Shown: positions 26,595 through 35,654, counted from the stretch's first letter. The stretch is DNA of 64,000 bases from CAVQBL01 sp963710715 (GCA_963710715.1 CAVQBL010000016.1:434001-498000), one strand, 5' to 3'. Notes: a model not told the origin generated them from the sequence alone. Numbers and translations: made by a program.

Positions 26595-28307
26595 ATGGAC
26601 CAAAACTTACAATCTCGCCCTTATACTGCTTGGCAATTAATTAAAGCCTATTGGCAATCTGAGCAGCATGTATTCGCACATACTTTTTTCTGGTTGGCAA
26701 TTGGAATGACAGTGTTTTTAGTCGCCTTGGAGGTTGGTTTAACATATTGGTACAACTTTTTTTATGATGCATTACAAGATTATGATAAACGGGGCGCATT
26801 TGATTTATTAGCAATCTTTTGTTTTTTAGCAGCGATTTATATTATTTTTGCGGTATATCGTTATTATGTGCAATCTTATTTGGGGCTGCGGTGGCGACGT
26901 TGGTTAACAAATCAATTTTTAGATCGTTGGCTGGAGAAGCGCAGCTATTATTATTTAGAAAATTTTGATGAAAAAACAGATAACCCTGATCAGCGTATTC
27001 AAGAAGACATTGGCTCGCTAGTTTCTTTTTCATTAGACTTAACGATTGGTCTTGTAGGCGCGGTTACGACATTTTTTGCATTTATATACGTTCTATGGAC
27101 TTTGTCAGGTTATGTAAATATTCCTTTAGGCCCTTTGGGAACGTTGCATGTTCCGGGTTATCTCGTGTGGGTTGGTATACTTTATGCACTGCTAGGTACT
27201 TTTTTCACATTTAAAATTGGTCGTCCATTAGTAGCGCTTAACTTTGAGCAACAGCGTCGTGAAGCCAATTTTCGTTATGCCGCCGTTGATTTGCGTACGC
27301 ATTCAGAAAATGTTGCTTTGTATCGAGGTGAGCAACATGAGAAAACGGTATTAAAAAGATTAGTCGATAGTTTTTTGGATAATTGGTATAAAATTATTTT
27401 GCGACAAAAAATGTTACTTTGGTTGACTGCAGGATATAACCAAGTTTCGGTTATTTTACCGCTGGTTGTCGCCTTGCCGAATTATTTTAATAAAGTATTT
27501 AGGCTAGGTGGTTTGATGCAAGCCTTGCGGGCTTTTACACAAATTCAAGATGCGCTGTCGTTTATTGTGAACTCGTATACCATCATTGCTCAGTGGCAAG
27601 CAGTTGTTCGCCGTTTACTAACTTTTATTAATCATATTTATGAAGTAGAAAGTCGGGCACTTGCGCTCAATAAATTTTCTTATCCTACTTATAAGCAAAA
27701 TAATATTTTTGCAAAAAATATTACTTTGTATACGCCGCATGGCGAAAAATTATTGGAAAATATTAATCAAGAGTTTATTCACGGTCGAAATTATTTACTG
27801 AAAGGCCCCTCAGGGCTAGGCAAGAGTACATTTGTGCGCGCGATTGCCGGAATTTGGCCATATGGATCAGGTGAAATTCATTTACCACAGAATAAAGACA
27901 TTCTGTATTTATCGCAAAAACCGTATATGCCGATTGGCACATTGAAAGAAGCACTGTTGTTCCCAGATAAAGTGCGCTCGGTTCCAGAGGCTGAGCTCGT
28001 TGCTGCATTAAATGACTGTGGATTATCTGAGCTTGTGCATCGATTAAATGATGTTGCCTCGTGGCAAGAGCAATTATCTCCAGGCGAACTACAACGTATT
28101 GCGGTTGCGCGTGTATTAATTCAAAAACCGTACTGGGCTTTTCTCGATGAAGCGACTTCTGCGCTGGATCTTCACAATGAAAAACACATGTATGAATTGT
28201 TAAAGCAGCGTTTGCCAAATTGTTCTATTGTGAGTATTGGGCATCAACCCAGTATAGAAACGTTTCATGATCATAAAATTAATTTAGGTAATTATGTTCC
28301 TGCATAG
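26595..28307 (+). CDS. ABC transporter, fused permease and ATPase (SbmA/BacA-related, YddA-like)
   Basis: 570 residues. The first 300 form an ABC_membrane_2 domain with about six membrane helices (FFWLAIGMTVFLVALEVGL; LLAIFCFLAAIYIIFAVYRY) and the conserved signature FDEKTDNPDQRIQEDI, characteristic of the SbmA/BacA/peroxisomal ABCD branch. The ATPase domain at about 365-560 has Walker A GPSGLGKST, signature LSPGELQRIAVAR and Walker B WAFLDEATSALD. Relatives move vitamin B12, modified peptides or long-chain acyl compounds. BacA-like proteins help intracellular bacteria survive host peptides, so a similar role is possible; the substrate is unknown. Confidence 0.88.
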   Translation: MDQNLQSRPYTAWQLIKAYWQSEQHVFAHTFFWLAIGMTVFLVALEVGLTYWYNFFYDALQDYDKRGAFDLLAIFCFLAAIYIIFAVYRYYVQSYLGLRWRRWLTNQFLDRWLEKRSYYYLENFDEKTDNPDQRIQEDIGSLVSFSLDLTIGLVGAVTTFFAFIYVLWTLSGYVNIPLGPLGTLHVPGYLVWVGILYALLGTFFTFKIGRPLVALNFEQQRREANFRYAAVDLRTHSENVALYRGEQHEKTVLKRLVDSFLDNWYKIILRQKMLLWLTAGYNQVSVILPLVVALPNYFNKVFRLGGLMQALRAFTQIQDALSFIVNSYTIIAQWQAVVRRLLTFINHIYEVESRALALNKFSYPTYKQNNIFAKNITLYTPHGEKLLENINQEFIHGRNYLLKGPSGLGKSTFVRAIAGIWPYGSGEIHLPQNKDILYLSQKPYMPIGTLKEALLFPDKVRSVPEAELVAALNDCGLSELVHRLNDVASWQEQLSPGELQRIAVARVLIQKPYWAFLDEATSALDLHNEKHMYELLKQRLPNCSIVSIGHQPSIETFHDHKINLGNYVPA

Positions 28308-28309
28308 GT

Positions 28310-28400
28310 AACTGTTCGCGCCGTCATTGCGAGCATCACGCTTTAGCTTTATGTGAGGCGTGGCAATCCAGAATGGTGATAAGTGACGGCGTGAATAGTT
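28310..28400. repeat. Dispersed repeat with AACT...AGTT terminal inverted repeats
   Basis: Begins AACTGTTCGCGCCGTCATTG and ends TGACGGCGTGAATAGTT. The 17-base ends are inverted repeats with two mismatches. The interior is almost the same as the copy at 13467-13546. It starts three bases after the ABC transporter stop and precedes the Kdo hydroxylase gene. The complete ends make it look like a small non-autonomous mobile element. Confidence 0.75.
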
Positions 28401-28442
28401 GGGCCGCTTTTTTAAAAAGGTTGCTTAAACTGGGAGGACTTT

Positions 28443-29324
28443 ATGGAATTTCTACAAACATTTTCAACGCGTTCATGGGCAGAAAGATTTTCTTCACCGT
28501 TACAAGTACAAGCCATTACTTCTCTTGAAAATGGGCAGCTTTTATTTTTTCCGCAATTAGCTTTTCACATAACTCAAGAGGAGCAGCGATTTTTATCTCC
28601 AGAGTATATGAATGCAAAATCAAAAAATATTAGTTTTAATAGTCATACCGATGAATTGCGTGGCACAAAAAAATTAATGCCAAATGAATATCAAATTTTA
28701 AAATTCATGTTGCAACGTTTTTCTACGCACGCGCGCCATTTGATTGAAGAATTATTTCCACAATATAAAAAAGCCTTGATACACGGGCGCACCAGCTTTC
28801 GTCCAGTTGAAGTGAGTGGACGTGTGAGATCCTATAGGCAAGATGACTCGCGCTTGCATGTGGATGCATTTCCTGCGACACCGAATCAAGGTAAGCGAAT
28901 TTTACGCGTGTTTAGTAATATTAATCCGTATGGCCGTGATCGAGTTTGGCGCTTAGGCGAACCATTTGCAGATGTTGCACAGCAATTTTTCCCACGGTTA
29001 CGTAAACCTATTCCAGCCAGCGCAACATTATTGAAGTTATTGAAAATTACTAAAAGCCATAGAACTTTGTATGATCATTACATGCTGCAGTTGCATGACA
29101 ACATGAAAGCCGATTGTTTATACCAGCGAAAAGCCAAGCAAATTGAATTACGTTTGCCGCCAGCAAGCAGTTGGATAGTGCAAACAGATCAAGTGTCACA
29201 TGCTGCAATGTCAGGACAGCATATGTTGGAACAGACGTTTTATTTGCCGGTACAAGCAATGCAAGATGAGAGTTGTTCGCCTTTAAGAGTTTTGGAGAAG
29301 GTGGTTGGAAGGCCCCTCACATGA
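28443..29324 (+). CDS. kdoO: Kdo hydroxylase (Kdo_hydroxy family, KdoO-like)
   Basis: Iron/2-oxoglutarate-type oxygenase that converts Kdo in the LPS inner core to the 3-hydroxy (Ko) form, as in Burkholderia and Yersinia. It is 293 residues. The metal-binding H-x-D is in RLHVDAFPATPNQGKR (about residue 139), followed by LRVFSNINPYGRDRVW and a distal His in DQVSHAAMSGQ. The ATG has GGAGG five bases upstream. Together with waaF it indicates a tailored LPS core. The family call is firm; the gene symbol is by similarity only. Confidence 0.87.
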   Translation: MEFLQTFSTRSWAERFSSPLQVQAITSLENGQLLFFPQLAFHITQEEQRFLSPEYMNAKSKNISFNSHTDELRGTKKLMPNEYQILKFMLQRFSTHARHLIEELFPQYKKALIHGRTSFRPVEVSGRVRSYRQDDSRLHVDAFPATPNQGKRILRVFSNINPYGRDRVWRLGEPFADVAQQFFPRLRKPIPASATLLKLLKITKSHRTLYDHYMLQLHDNMKADCLYQRKAKQIELRLPPASSWIVQTDQVSHAAMSGQHMLEQTFYLPVQAMQDESCSPLRVLEKVVGRPLT

Positions 29325-29336
29325 AGAACTCCTTAT

Positions 29337-30542
29337 TCATTCCCCAAACTTAATCACCGTATTCTCTAACATCAATTGATTTGCATAATGTTGCAGCTGG
29401 TTATTTAAAATCTGCACTTGAATAGGATCTTGCTTAAGAACTTTGCTTGGCCTGACATCGAAGCTATCAAATGCATATGGAATTCCATTTGCTGCTAAAA
29501 ATGCAGCGCTGTCAACGATATGGAAATGTAAATGTGGCTCCGTGGAGTTGCCAGAATTTCCTATCTGACCTATCACTTGTCCAGATGTCACAGTGTCACC
29601 TACGTTCACTTTAATTTTGCCAGGGATCAGATGCGCATAAAAAGCATATTTTCCATTGCCAATATCTATTACAACGTGATTGCCGCCGACAGTATCTAAA
29701 TCAATAGGCACGGCAGTTTTACCACTTTGAGGAATATTTTCGGGTAACCCATCAATCACTTCTGTTATTTTACCAGGCAGAACTGCAAGAACATCTTTAC
29801 CATAAGCATAGTAATTTTTATTTTTATTTGCATCGTCATGATAGGATTTGCCATCCGGACCAATCTGTACAAAATCAATTGCATAACGTTGCGCAAAATA
29901 GTTGTGGCCATTTATTACCATGTGCGCGCCACGATGAAAGGACGTGTTGGAAGGTGCGCCGCCGGCAACCCAATTATCACCTTTCACAGGTGCGCTGATA
30001 ATAACAGGATCTATGGGTTTAATGATTAAAGGATCCGTCGTGACAGATAAGGTTTCATTTTTTTTCTCATCACTTTTTTGATGTAGAACGTTAAAAGTGA
30101 TTTTATGAATTAATTGGCTTGGGATGTCTGATTGTGCTGTGAATGGCAACCACAAGAAAACTATTTTTGCCGTTCCTGGTTGAAAAAGCAGGGGGTTGGG
30201 TTCGGGATATTTTTTACCAACGGGATGAATTAAATTACCCAACTCTTGATTAGTGAATTTAAATTTTTGTTCATTTTCACCAGGACCATTGATCTCGAGT
30301 GAGGTCAGCGTAATAGGATCATGTTGATAATTAGTGAGATAGAGCTCATAAACCAAATAAGATTGTCCAAGTGCGTTCATAGGGGTGGGAGCTTGCAGAT
30401 TTTCCACAACAAGCTGTCCCGGAATATTCAATGGATGTACGTGTCTTTTAGTGAAAATAACAAGAAGTACAGCAGCAATTAACGCTAATAAGACGATAGT
30501 AGCAAGTATCTTTTTGGTTTTTGTTTCTACCTTTGCTATCAT
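29337..30542 (-). CDS. M23 family metallopeptidase (LytM/peptidase M23), membrane-anchored
   Basis: 401 residues with one N-terminal membrane segment (ILATIVLLALIAAVLLVIF). A beta-rich N-terminal region of about 130 residues lies outside the membrane. The C-terminal M23 domain (about 200-370) has YAIDFVQIGPDG, GNHVVIDIGNGKYAFYAHL, VGDTVTSGQVIGQIGNSGN and HLHFHI, the zinc ligands of the family. The first metal site reads QRYAIDF rather than the classic H-x3-D, common in the M23 branch found in secreted enzymes. It could cleave peptidoglycan or, in this branch, other peptides. The start ATG has GGAGC upstream. It is monocistronic and divergent from the next gene. Confidence 0.85.
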   Translation of the reverse strand: MIAKVETKTKKILATIVLLALIAAVLLVIFTKRHVHPLNIPGQLVVENLQAPTPMNALGQSYLVYELYLTNYQHDPITLTSLEINGPGENEQKFKFTNQELGNLIHPVGKKYPEPNPLLFQPGTAKIVFLWLPFTAQSDIPSQLIHKITFNVLHQKSDEKKNETLSVTTDPLIIKPIDPVIISAPVKGDNWVAGGAPSNTSFHRGAHMVINGHNYFAQRYAIDFVQIGPDGKSYHDDANKNKNYYAYGKDVLAVLPGKITEVIDGLPENIPQSGKTAVPIDLDTVGGNHVVIDIGNGKYAFYAHLIPGKIKVNVGDTVTSGQVIGQIGNSGNSTEPHLHFHIVDSAAFLAANGIPYAFDSFDVRPSKVLKQDPIQVQILNNQLQHYANQLMLENTVIKFGE

Positions 30543-30660
30543 GATGGTTGCTCCAGTTGCGGAATATGATAACTGAAGTGGTTAAAAATTGATAGGGCTC
30601 AAGGCTATCCAAATACCCCAGAACATCGTTTGTTAACTGATCTAATACTTTACATCTACT

Positions 30661-30690
30661 AGGGCTTAGTTTAAAATCAGCCCTTTTTTT
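30661..30690 (+). terminator. Terminator-shaped hairpin in a divergent gap
   Basis: AGGGCT (30661-30666) pairs with AGCCCT (30679-30684) and seven T residues follow. It reads toward the plus-strand gene starting at 30733 and sits between divergent genes, so it cannot terminate a visible upstream plus-strand unit. It may act as a leader attenuator or be a relic. Confidence 0.5.
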
Positions 30691-30732
30691 GAGCAATAAA
30701 ATATCTAATAAAATAGATTGAGGACAAAAATC

Positions 30733-31665
30733 ATGAAACTTTATTGTTTTAAAAAAACAGAAAATACAAACATAGAAATTGACGAATTGGTTTCTGTTGA
30801 ACCTCGCAAGCATGGTTTATGTGCAGAGCATTTAGCCTATGCGATTGAAACAGTATTGGCTGAAGCTCGTCCTGAAAATCGCAGGGATACCTTTATCGAA
30901 TCGATGAGTGAAATTGACTCAACTCGAGCACTATTATCCTACTTGCCAAACGAGTTTGATTTTTCTAATGAAAATCTTTTTAATAGGTTAGCTAAGCTTT
31001 TTACATTATCTAAAAATGACTTTCCTTCTTCTTGTTTTGCTGAAGAAAAAACAACATCTCTGTCTTCATCGAGAATTCAGCAGTTAATACTAGCTAATAA
31101 AGCCACGAATGAACAGAAAATTCCGGTATCATTTTCTAATACTAATAAAATAATCTCTATAGTAGAACATACCCTAGCTACAATAATCATTTTTTCGCAT
31201 CTTGCTATCCGATTGGAACGATCATCGGGTTTAGGAACATTACTTTTGTATTATCCGTTAACTTTGATGAGCACAAATGTATTAAATTTGATAAGTACAC
31301 CAGAGCGTATTGAGCGAGAATTATTGCCATCTGCGCTACAGCGTTTACGCGATTCTTATCAAGCACTGGTTTCAACAGAAAATTGGGGTTCATTGTTTTG
31401 GCTAGCAACTCTTCCAACAGTTCTTTCTCAATTTCAGGGGCTGGGAGCAGCAGCAATGCCAGCATTTAATGTGTATCTGAGTGAAACTACTCCGCCACAA
31501 ATTGAAGAATCTGTTTCGCGTCACACAAAGTCTTGTTTTCGCCTTGCAAGTGAAGCGATACGAAAATTATCGATATTTTTTAGTAGACAAAGTAATCCCA
31601 ACGAGTTCACCGTGAGTCCCTCTACTGATGAAAGACAACCAAAGGCAGGGCCGAACCTTGTATAG
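30733..31665 (+). CDS. Unrecognised protein with central hydrophobic segments
   Basis: 310 residues from ATG 30733 (AGGAC eight bases upstream; an in-frame TTG at 30718 would add five residues). The N-terminal 140 residues are soluble and charged, then come hydrophobic stretches at about 145-170 (IISIVEHTLATIIIFSHLA), 172-195 (LGTLLLYYPLTLMSTNVLNL) and 222-248 (LFWLATLPTVLSQFQGLGAA). A polar tail of about 60 residues follows. There is no signal peptide and no family recognised. The plan (soluble head, internal hydrophobic hairpin, polar tail) recalls the gene at 7458-8525, though I see no convincing alignment. It is monocistronic, followed by a terminator. Confidence 0.6.
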   Translation: MKLYCFKKTENTNIEIDELVSVEPRKHGLCAEHLAYAIETVLAEARPENRRDTFIESMSEIDSTRALLSYLPNEFDFSNENLFNRLAKLFTLSKNDFPSSCFAEEKTTSLSSSRIQQLILANKATNEQKIPVSFSNTNKIISIVEHTLATIIIFSHLAIRLERSSGLGTLLLYYPLTLMSTNVLNLISTPERIERELLPSALQRLRDSYQALVSTENWGSLFWLATLPTVLSQFQGLGAAAMPAFNVYLSETTPPQIEESVSRHTKSCFRLASEAIRKLSIFFSRQSNPNEFTVSPSTDERQPKAGPNLV

Positions 31666-31693
31666 ATAGCAACTGTCTTGAACTGTGGGTCCC

Positions 31694-31722
31694 CTCCCCT
31701 CCACAAAGAGCGTGGAGGAGAG
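31694..31722. terminator. Pyrimidine/purine hairpin terminator
   Basis: CTCCCCTCCAC pairs with GTGGAGGAGAG (one mismatch) around a 7-nt loop, about 30 bases after the stop of the preceding gene. It resembles the hairpin at 7333-7367 in composition and position. Confidence 0.5.
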
Positions 31723-31750
31723 GAGAAAAGGAAGAAAATCTATTTTTAGG

Positions 31751-31891
31751 GGTATCTTATCATGTCCTTAAGATACCTTTTTTCGTGATTTTAAGGACAT
31801 TCTATCTTTATTTTGTCAGCCAATGACTTGACTCTCAGATATAAATAGATAATTATGTCCTTATTATCACGATAAACGTGATTTTGAGGAC
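31751..31891 (+). promoter_or_regulatory. Two inverted repeats upstream of abiEi, probable operator region
   Basis: The first structure is GGTATCTTA/TAAGATACC (31751-31777) followed by six T, overlapping a wider pair TGTCCTTAA/TTAAGGACA (about 31763-31801). The second is GTCCTTATTATCACG (31857-31871) with an imperfect inverse CGTGATTTTGAGGAC (31877-31891), which also contains the ribosome-binding site GAGGA. AbiEi proteins are known to bind two inverted repeats to repress their own operon, so this arrangement is as expected. I could not fix a convincing -35/-10 pair. Confidence 0.6.
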
Positions 31892-31894
31892 TAG

Positions 31895-32701
31895 ATGAAT
31901 TTATCTTTTTACATTAAAGAAATACGAAAAAATGGGCAACGCTATTTTACCCTAGAACAGCTTATGGCAGACCAGAATTTGTCAAAAAACGCGGCTCTCA
32001 ATGCCATTTATCGCTTGAGAGGACATGGAGAATTGATATCACCTGCTAGAGGGCTATATGTCATCGTTCCACCAGAGCATCAACCTCATGGCTCCATTCC
32101 TGCAGAGGAATTAATACCTTTAGTTATGAAATATTTAAATGTTAATTATTATGTCGCCCTTTTAACTGCGGGATTGTTTCATGGCGCAACTCACCAAAAA
32201 CCTGCTAGATTCCAAGTGATATCAGACAAACGCATTAAGCATCCCTCAACTTTTGGGGATGTGGAAATCGACTTTATTTATAAAAAATCTGTGCTTGGAT
32301 TACCAACCCAAGATTTTACTGTGAGCACAGGTTACCTTAAAGTGGCAACTTCTGAATTGGTCGCTCTGGATTTACTTAATTACCCTAATCATGCCGGCGG
32401 CTTAAATCATATTGCAACGGTTTTCTCAGAGCTGATTGAAAATCTTGACCCTGTAAAACTAATAAAACTTGCCAAAGAAACCCATAATGAATATCAGTTG
32501 CAGCGTATTGGCTATATCTTGGACCATATTGATGTAATGGATGAGAAGAACGCTGAAATAACAATTAGTGCCCTTGCACTTCATGTTAAAGGAAATAAAC
32601 CAAGTTATTTGCCTCTTGCATCTGAAATTTCTAAGGCAGGTTATCAAAGATGTAAAAAGTGGAGAATTATTGAAAATTCAGAAATAGAGAGCGATTTATG
32701 A
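31895..32701 (+). CDS. abiEi: Type IV toxin-antitoxin AbiEi family antitoxin
   Basis: 268 residues. The N-terminal winged helix (about 1-60: YFTLEQLMADQNLSKNAALN; HGELISPARGLYVIVPPEH) is followed by the AbiEi C-terminal body (YVALLTAGLFHGATHQKPARF; VATSELVALDLLNYPNHAGG; LNHIATVFSELIENLDP). In AbiE systems this protein represses the operon and counters the toxin without a lasting toxin-antitoxin complex. The gene overlaps abiEii by four bases (ATGA). The likely job is phage abortive infection or stabilisation of the accessory region. Confidence 0.9.
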   Translation: MNLSFYIKEIRKNGQRYFTLEQLMADQNLSKNAALNAIYRLRGHGELISPARGLYVIVPPEHQPHGSIPAEELIPLVMKYLNVNYYVALLTAGLFHGATHQKPARFQVISDKRIKHPSTFGDVEIDFIYKKSVLGLPTQDFTVSTGYLKVATSELVALDLLNYPNHAGGLNHIATVFSELIENLDPVKLIKLAKETHNEYQLQRIGYILDHIDVMDEKNAEITISALALHVKGNKPSYLPLASEISKAGYQRCKKWRIIENSEIESDL

Positions 32702-33483
32702 TCCCAGAAACTTTTATTGAGCAATGGCGTTCTATTGTAAAATGGCAAGGATTAGAACAGATAGAGCAAGACTTAATTATCAGCAGAGCGCTGGTTGATT
32801 TGTATAATGACTCACATATAAAAGAAGCGCTTGTATTTCGTGGTGGCACTGCGCTCAACAAATTATTCATAAAACCACCAGCAAGGTATAGTGAAGATAT
32901 TGACTTTGTTCAAAAGAATTCTGATCCAATCGGCCAAACAATTGATGCGATCCGTGAAGTGCTCAAACCGTGGTTAGGTGATCCAAAATGGAAAATTACT
33001 CAACGCAGCGCAAAGCTCATTTACAAGTATGAAGCTATCAATAAGATACCAGCAAAACTAAAAATAGAAATTAACACCACAGAGCATTTTCAAGTATTGC
33101 CATTAAAAGCAGTTTCTTTTGTCGTGAAGTCAGATTGGTTTAATGGAATGGCTAACATCATTACTTATGAGATGGATGAATTGATGGCTACCAAACTGCG
33201 TGCTCTATATCAACGTCGGAAAGGACGTGATTTATTTGATGTATGGTATGTCGCGGCCCATGACTTAATTAATTTGAATGCGGTTTTTGATGTTTTTCGC
33301 GAGTACTGCATTTATAACAATATGAAAATTTCCGGTGATGAATTCTTAAAGAATCTTGAACTAAAAAAGAATCATCGGGATTTTCATAAGGATATGAGCC
33401 TGTTGTTGCCATCTAAATTAAATTGGCATTTTGAAGAAGCCTATCAATTTGTTGTAGATAATGTGATTAGCAAGTTGCCGTAA
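32698..33483 (+). CDS. abiEii: Type IV toxin-antitoxin AbiEii nucleotidyltransferase toxin
   Basis: 261 residues of the nucleotidyltransferase AbiEii/AbiGii family. Motif I is visible as VFRGGTALNKLF, with the metal-binding SEDIDFV (D-x-D) following, and the later conserved block DELMATKLRALYQRRKGRDLFDVWY. Relatives (MenT and AbiEii) use nucleotide transfer to block growth. All key residues are present, so the toxin is likely active. Translation is coupled to the antitoxin. Confidence 0.92.
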   Translation: MIPETFIEQWRSIVKWQGLEQIEQDLIISRALVDLYNDSHIKEALVFRGGTALNKLFIKPPARYSEDIDFVQKNSDPIGQTIDAIREVLKPWLGDPKWKITQRSAKLIYKYEAINKIPAKLKIEINTTEHFQVLPLKAVSFVVKSDWFNGMANIITYEMDELMATKLRALYQRRKGRDLFDVWYVAAHDLINLNAVFDVFREYCIYNNMKISGDEFLKNLELKKNHRDFHKDMSLLLPSKLNWHFEEAYQFVVDNVISKLP

Positions 33484-33529
33484 GTATGAAATGATGAAAG
33501 AATAAACATAAGATTAATTTGGCATGATG

Positions 33530-33560
33530 GAGCTCTTCGGAATAATTATCTGAAGAGCTC
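33530..33560. terminator. Perfect 9-bp hairpin after the abiE operon
   Basis: GAGCTCTTC (33530-33538) pairs with GAAGAGCTC (33552-33560) around a 13-nt loop, 47 bases after the abiEii stop. There is no T-run after it, so it may be a weak terminator or a 3'-end stabiliser. Confidence 0.4.
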
Positions 33561-33575
33561 TAGATAGGAGAGTTT

Positions 33576-33974
33576 ATGCAAGAAGCTAACATTAAACAAT
33601 TTTTTACTTCGCAAGCCTATGGAGTGGTGGGCGCTTCAACAAATCGGAATAAATTTGGCAATAAAGTATTACGTGTTTATTTGCAAAATAATAAAAAAGT
33701 TTATCCGGTTAATCCAAATGAAAAAGAAATTGAGGGTGTTGCATCTGTGAATACGGTTGCTGATCTTCCGAATGATGTGAAGAGCATTTCAATTATTACG
33801 CCACCTCCTGTCACTGAAAAAATTGTTGATCAAGCGATTGCGAAGGGGATAAAAAATATTTGGATGCAACCTGGAGCAGAAAATATTGAAGCAGTTAAAA
33901 AAGCAGAGAAACACCAGATTAATGTCATTTGGGGCGGTCCGTGCATTTTAGTGACATTAGGACTTAAAGAATGA
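33576..33974 (+). CDS. CoA-binding domain protein (YccU-like)
   Basis: 132-residue single-domain protein of the CoA_binding_2 family, a Rossmann-like fold: AYGVVGASTNRNKFGNKVL, KVYPVNPNEKEIEGV, SISIITPPPVTEKIVDQA, IKNIWMQPGAEN and a C-terminal GGPCILV. The family binds CoA but its physiological role is unknown. The start ATG has TAGGAGAG upstream. Its last 18 bases overlap the convergent gene on the other strand. Confidence 0.9.
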   Translation: MQEANIKQFFTSQAYGVVGASTNRNKFGNKVLRVYLQNNKKVYPVNPNEKEIEGVASVNTVADLPNDVKSISIITPPPVTEKIVDQAIAKGIKNIWMQPGAENIEAVKKAEKHQINVIWGGPCILVTLGLKE

Positions 33975-34691
33975 CGATGTGTCTTGTAACCATTGACGAT
34001 AATTGTGTGCGGGATCCGTTAATAAGTCGTTTGAAAAATAAATGAATACGGTGTATGTGGGGAAGCTATCGTTGGTGAAAAAATCATGCGTAGTCGCCAC
34101 GTATAACTGCCCTTGATTTTGTTTGACTGCGTAGTGTGTATTTCTGTTGCTAGGCATCATATAACTCACGCAGCGTTGATCATATTGAATGGCCCAAAAA
34201 GGTAGTGTTAGTGAAATTTCAGCAAACTTTCTAAATTCATTTAGCCAAAATGCATCTTTGATTGGAACATAGAGTCCTTCTCTTGTTGGGAGAATTAACG
34301 CTTTAGCCTGTGGAGATAAACCGGCAATTGGCCATTCCAATGTTTGCTGTTTGAAAGTTGTAAAATTAAATAATAATCCATCGGCTTGTTCAGAATGCAT
34401 GGTAACGTTTACTGCAATGCTTTTTTCAGGGTAATACCACTGTATTTTGTTATTCTCAATTTTTAATTTTGTTACTGGGCCTAGGTTTTTTACCGCGTTG
34501 GTTAATTGTACAGATGATTTATCGATTTTGTTTTCCGCGATAACTTCTAAGTTAGTTGGATCGATTGTAAAGCGCCAAGCAGAGTCTTTTGTTTCAAGGG
34601 AATTATTGTCTGCTGCAAAAGCAGAGCTAAAGCAACAGCTTAAGATAAAGAGAAGTATCCAGTGTTTTTTTCTATGAAATTTCACTCCCAC
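33957..34691 (-). CDS. Secreted protein of unknown function, possible N-terminal domain of a glycosidase
   Basis: 244 residues with a clear signal peptide (HWILLFILSCCFSSAFA). The mature protein is predicted beta-rich (WRFTIDPTNLEVIAEN; VQLTNAVKNLGPV; LYVATTHDFFTNDSFPTYTVFIYF). The closing HNYRQWLQ resembles the linker that joins a supersandwich domain to the catalytic barrel in some bacterial glycoside hydrolases, but no catalytic domain follows. It may be a truncated or stand-alone domain; I would not assign an activity. The start is GTG 34691 or GTG 34685. It sits 62 bases after mutM starts its own downstream region on the same strand. Confidence 0.6.
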   Translation of the reverse strand: MGVKFHRKKHWILLFILSCCFSSAFAADNNSLETKDSAWRFTIDPTNLEVIAENKIDKSSVQLTNAVKNLGPVTKLKIENNKIQWYYPEKSIAVNVTMHSEQADGLLFNFTTFKQQTLEWPIAGLSPQAKALILPTREGLYVPIKDAFWLNEFRKFAEISLTLPFWAIQYDQRCVSYMMPSNRNTHYAVKQNQGQLYVATTHDFFTNDSFPTYTVFIYFSNDLLTDPAHNYRQWLQDTSSFFKS

Positions 34692-34753
34692 TCTCCCTAT
34701 TTTTTCCTCTACAAGAAAATTTTACTTCATCCGTAAACAGTTACGCAACAAGC

Positions 34754-35575
34754 CTAGCGACGACGCTGGCACTGAGGACAGTACACTGTTCCTCTTTGCC
34801 CCAATCGGATATTAATTAATTTTGTTTTACATTTTACGCAGGGCAACCCTGCTCGACCATAGGCTTTTAAATAAACTTTAAAATAACCAGGAGTTCCATC
34901 GCTGGTGAGAAAATCTTTCAGCGTAGTACCGCCTTGCTTAATTGCAGAATGTAAAATTTTTTTAATTGCAGCAACAAGAGTCGTATAATGTGATTGAGTT
35001 ACTTTCCCCGCAGCCATTTTTGGATGAATTCCCGCAGTAAACAATGCTTCTGTCGCGTAAATATTTCCTACTCCAACGACTATTTTGCTATTCATAATAA
35101 AAGATTTGATAGCAACTTTTTTCCCTTGGGCTTGTTGCCACAAGTATTTTCCAGTAAATTTTTTACTAAGAGGTTCGGGCCCCAGATTTTTTAATAGTGA
35201 ATGCTGTAAGGGGCCTTCTGTAGTCCACAAACATGCGCCAAAGCGACGCGGATCGGTGAAACGTAAAATTTTATTGTTCGCGAATGCAATATCTAAATGA
35301 TCATGTTTGCCCGGAGTGGTAGCGTGTGTGACGATACGTAAACGACCTGACATGCCAAGATGCAGAATAAGTGTACCCTCGGCTGTTGCTAGCAATAGAT
35401 ATTTTCCGCAGCGCCAAGTGCGAGAAATAGTTTGCCCTTTGAGCACGTGCTTAATGTTGGGAGGTATAGGCCAGCGTAACATAGGATGGCGAACAACAAC
35501 ATCCGTAATGATTTGATTTTTTATATGCGGGCTTATGCCGCGTAAAATAGTTTCAACTTCTGGTAATTCAGGCAT
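34754..35575 (-). CDS. mutM: Formamidopyrimidine-DNA glycosylase
   Basis: Base-excision repair enzyme for 8-oxoguanine and formamidopyrimidines; 273 residues. The N-terminal catalytic PELPEVETI (Pro after Met cleavage, then Glu) fixes the start. It has the LGMSGRLRI block, the helix-two-turn-helix region (VGVGNIYATEALFTAGIHP) and the C-terminal zinc finger CVKC...CPQC. In many gammaproteobacteria mutM is linked to rpmG-rpmB; here it lies about 8 kb from them with the lipid genes between. Confidence 0.95.
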   Translation of the reverse strand: MPELPEVETILRGISPHIKNQIITDVVVRHPMLRWPIPPNIKHVLKGQTISRTWRCGKYLLLATAEGTLILHLGMSGRLRIVTHATTPGKHDHLDIAFANNKILRFTDPRRFGACLWTTEGPLQHSLLKNLGPEPLSKKFTGKYLWQQAQGKKVAIKSFIMNSKIVVGVGNIYATEALFTAGIHPKMAAGKVTQSHYTTLVAAIKKILHSAIKQGGTTLKDFLTSDGTPGYFKVYLKAYGRAGLPCVKCKTKLINIRLGQRGTVYCPQCQRRR

Positions 35576-35654
35576 TTTTGCTCATCTATTGCGATTCTAG
35601 AAATAAAATTATGCTATGATAGACCTGGTTTGTCGAGATAAGGGAAGTTTCTTT

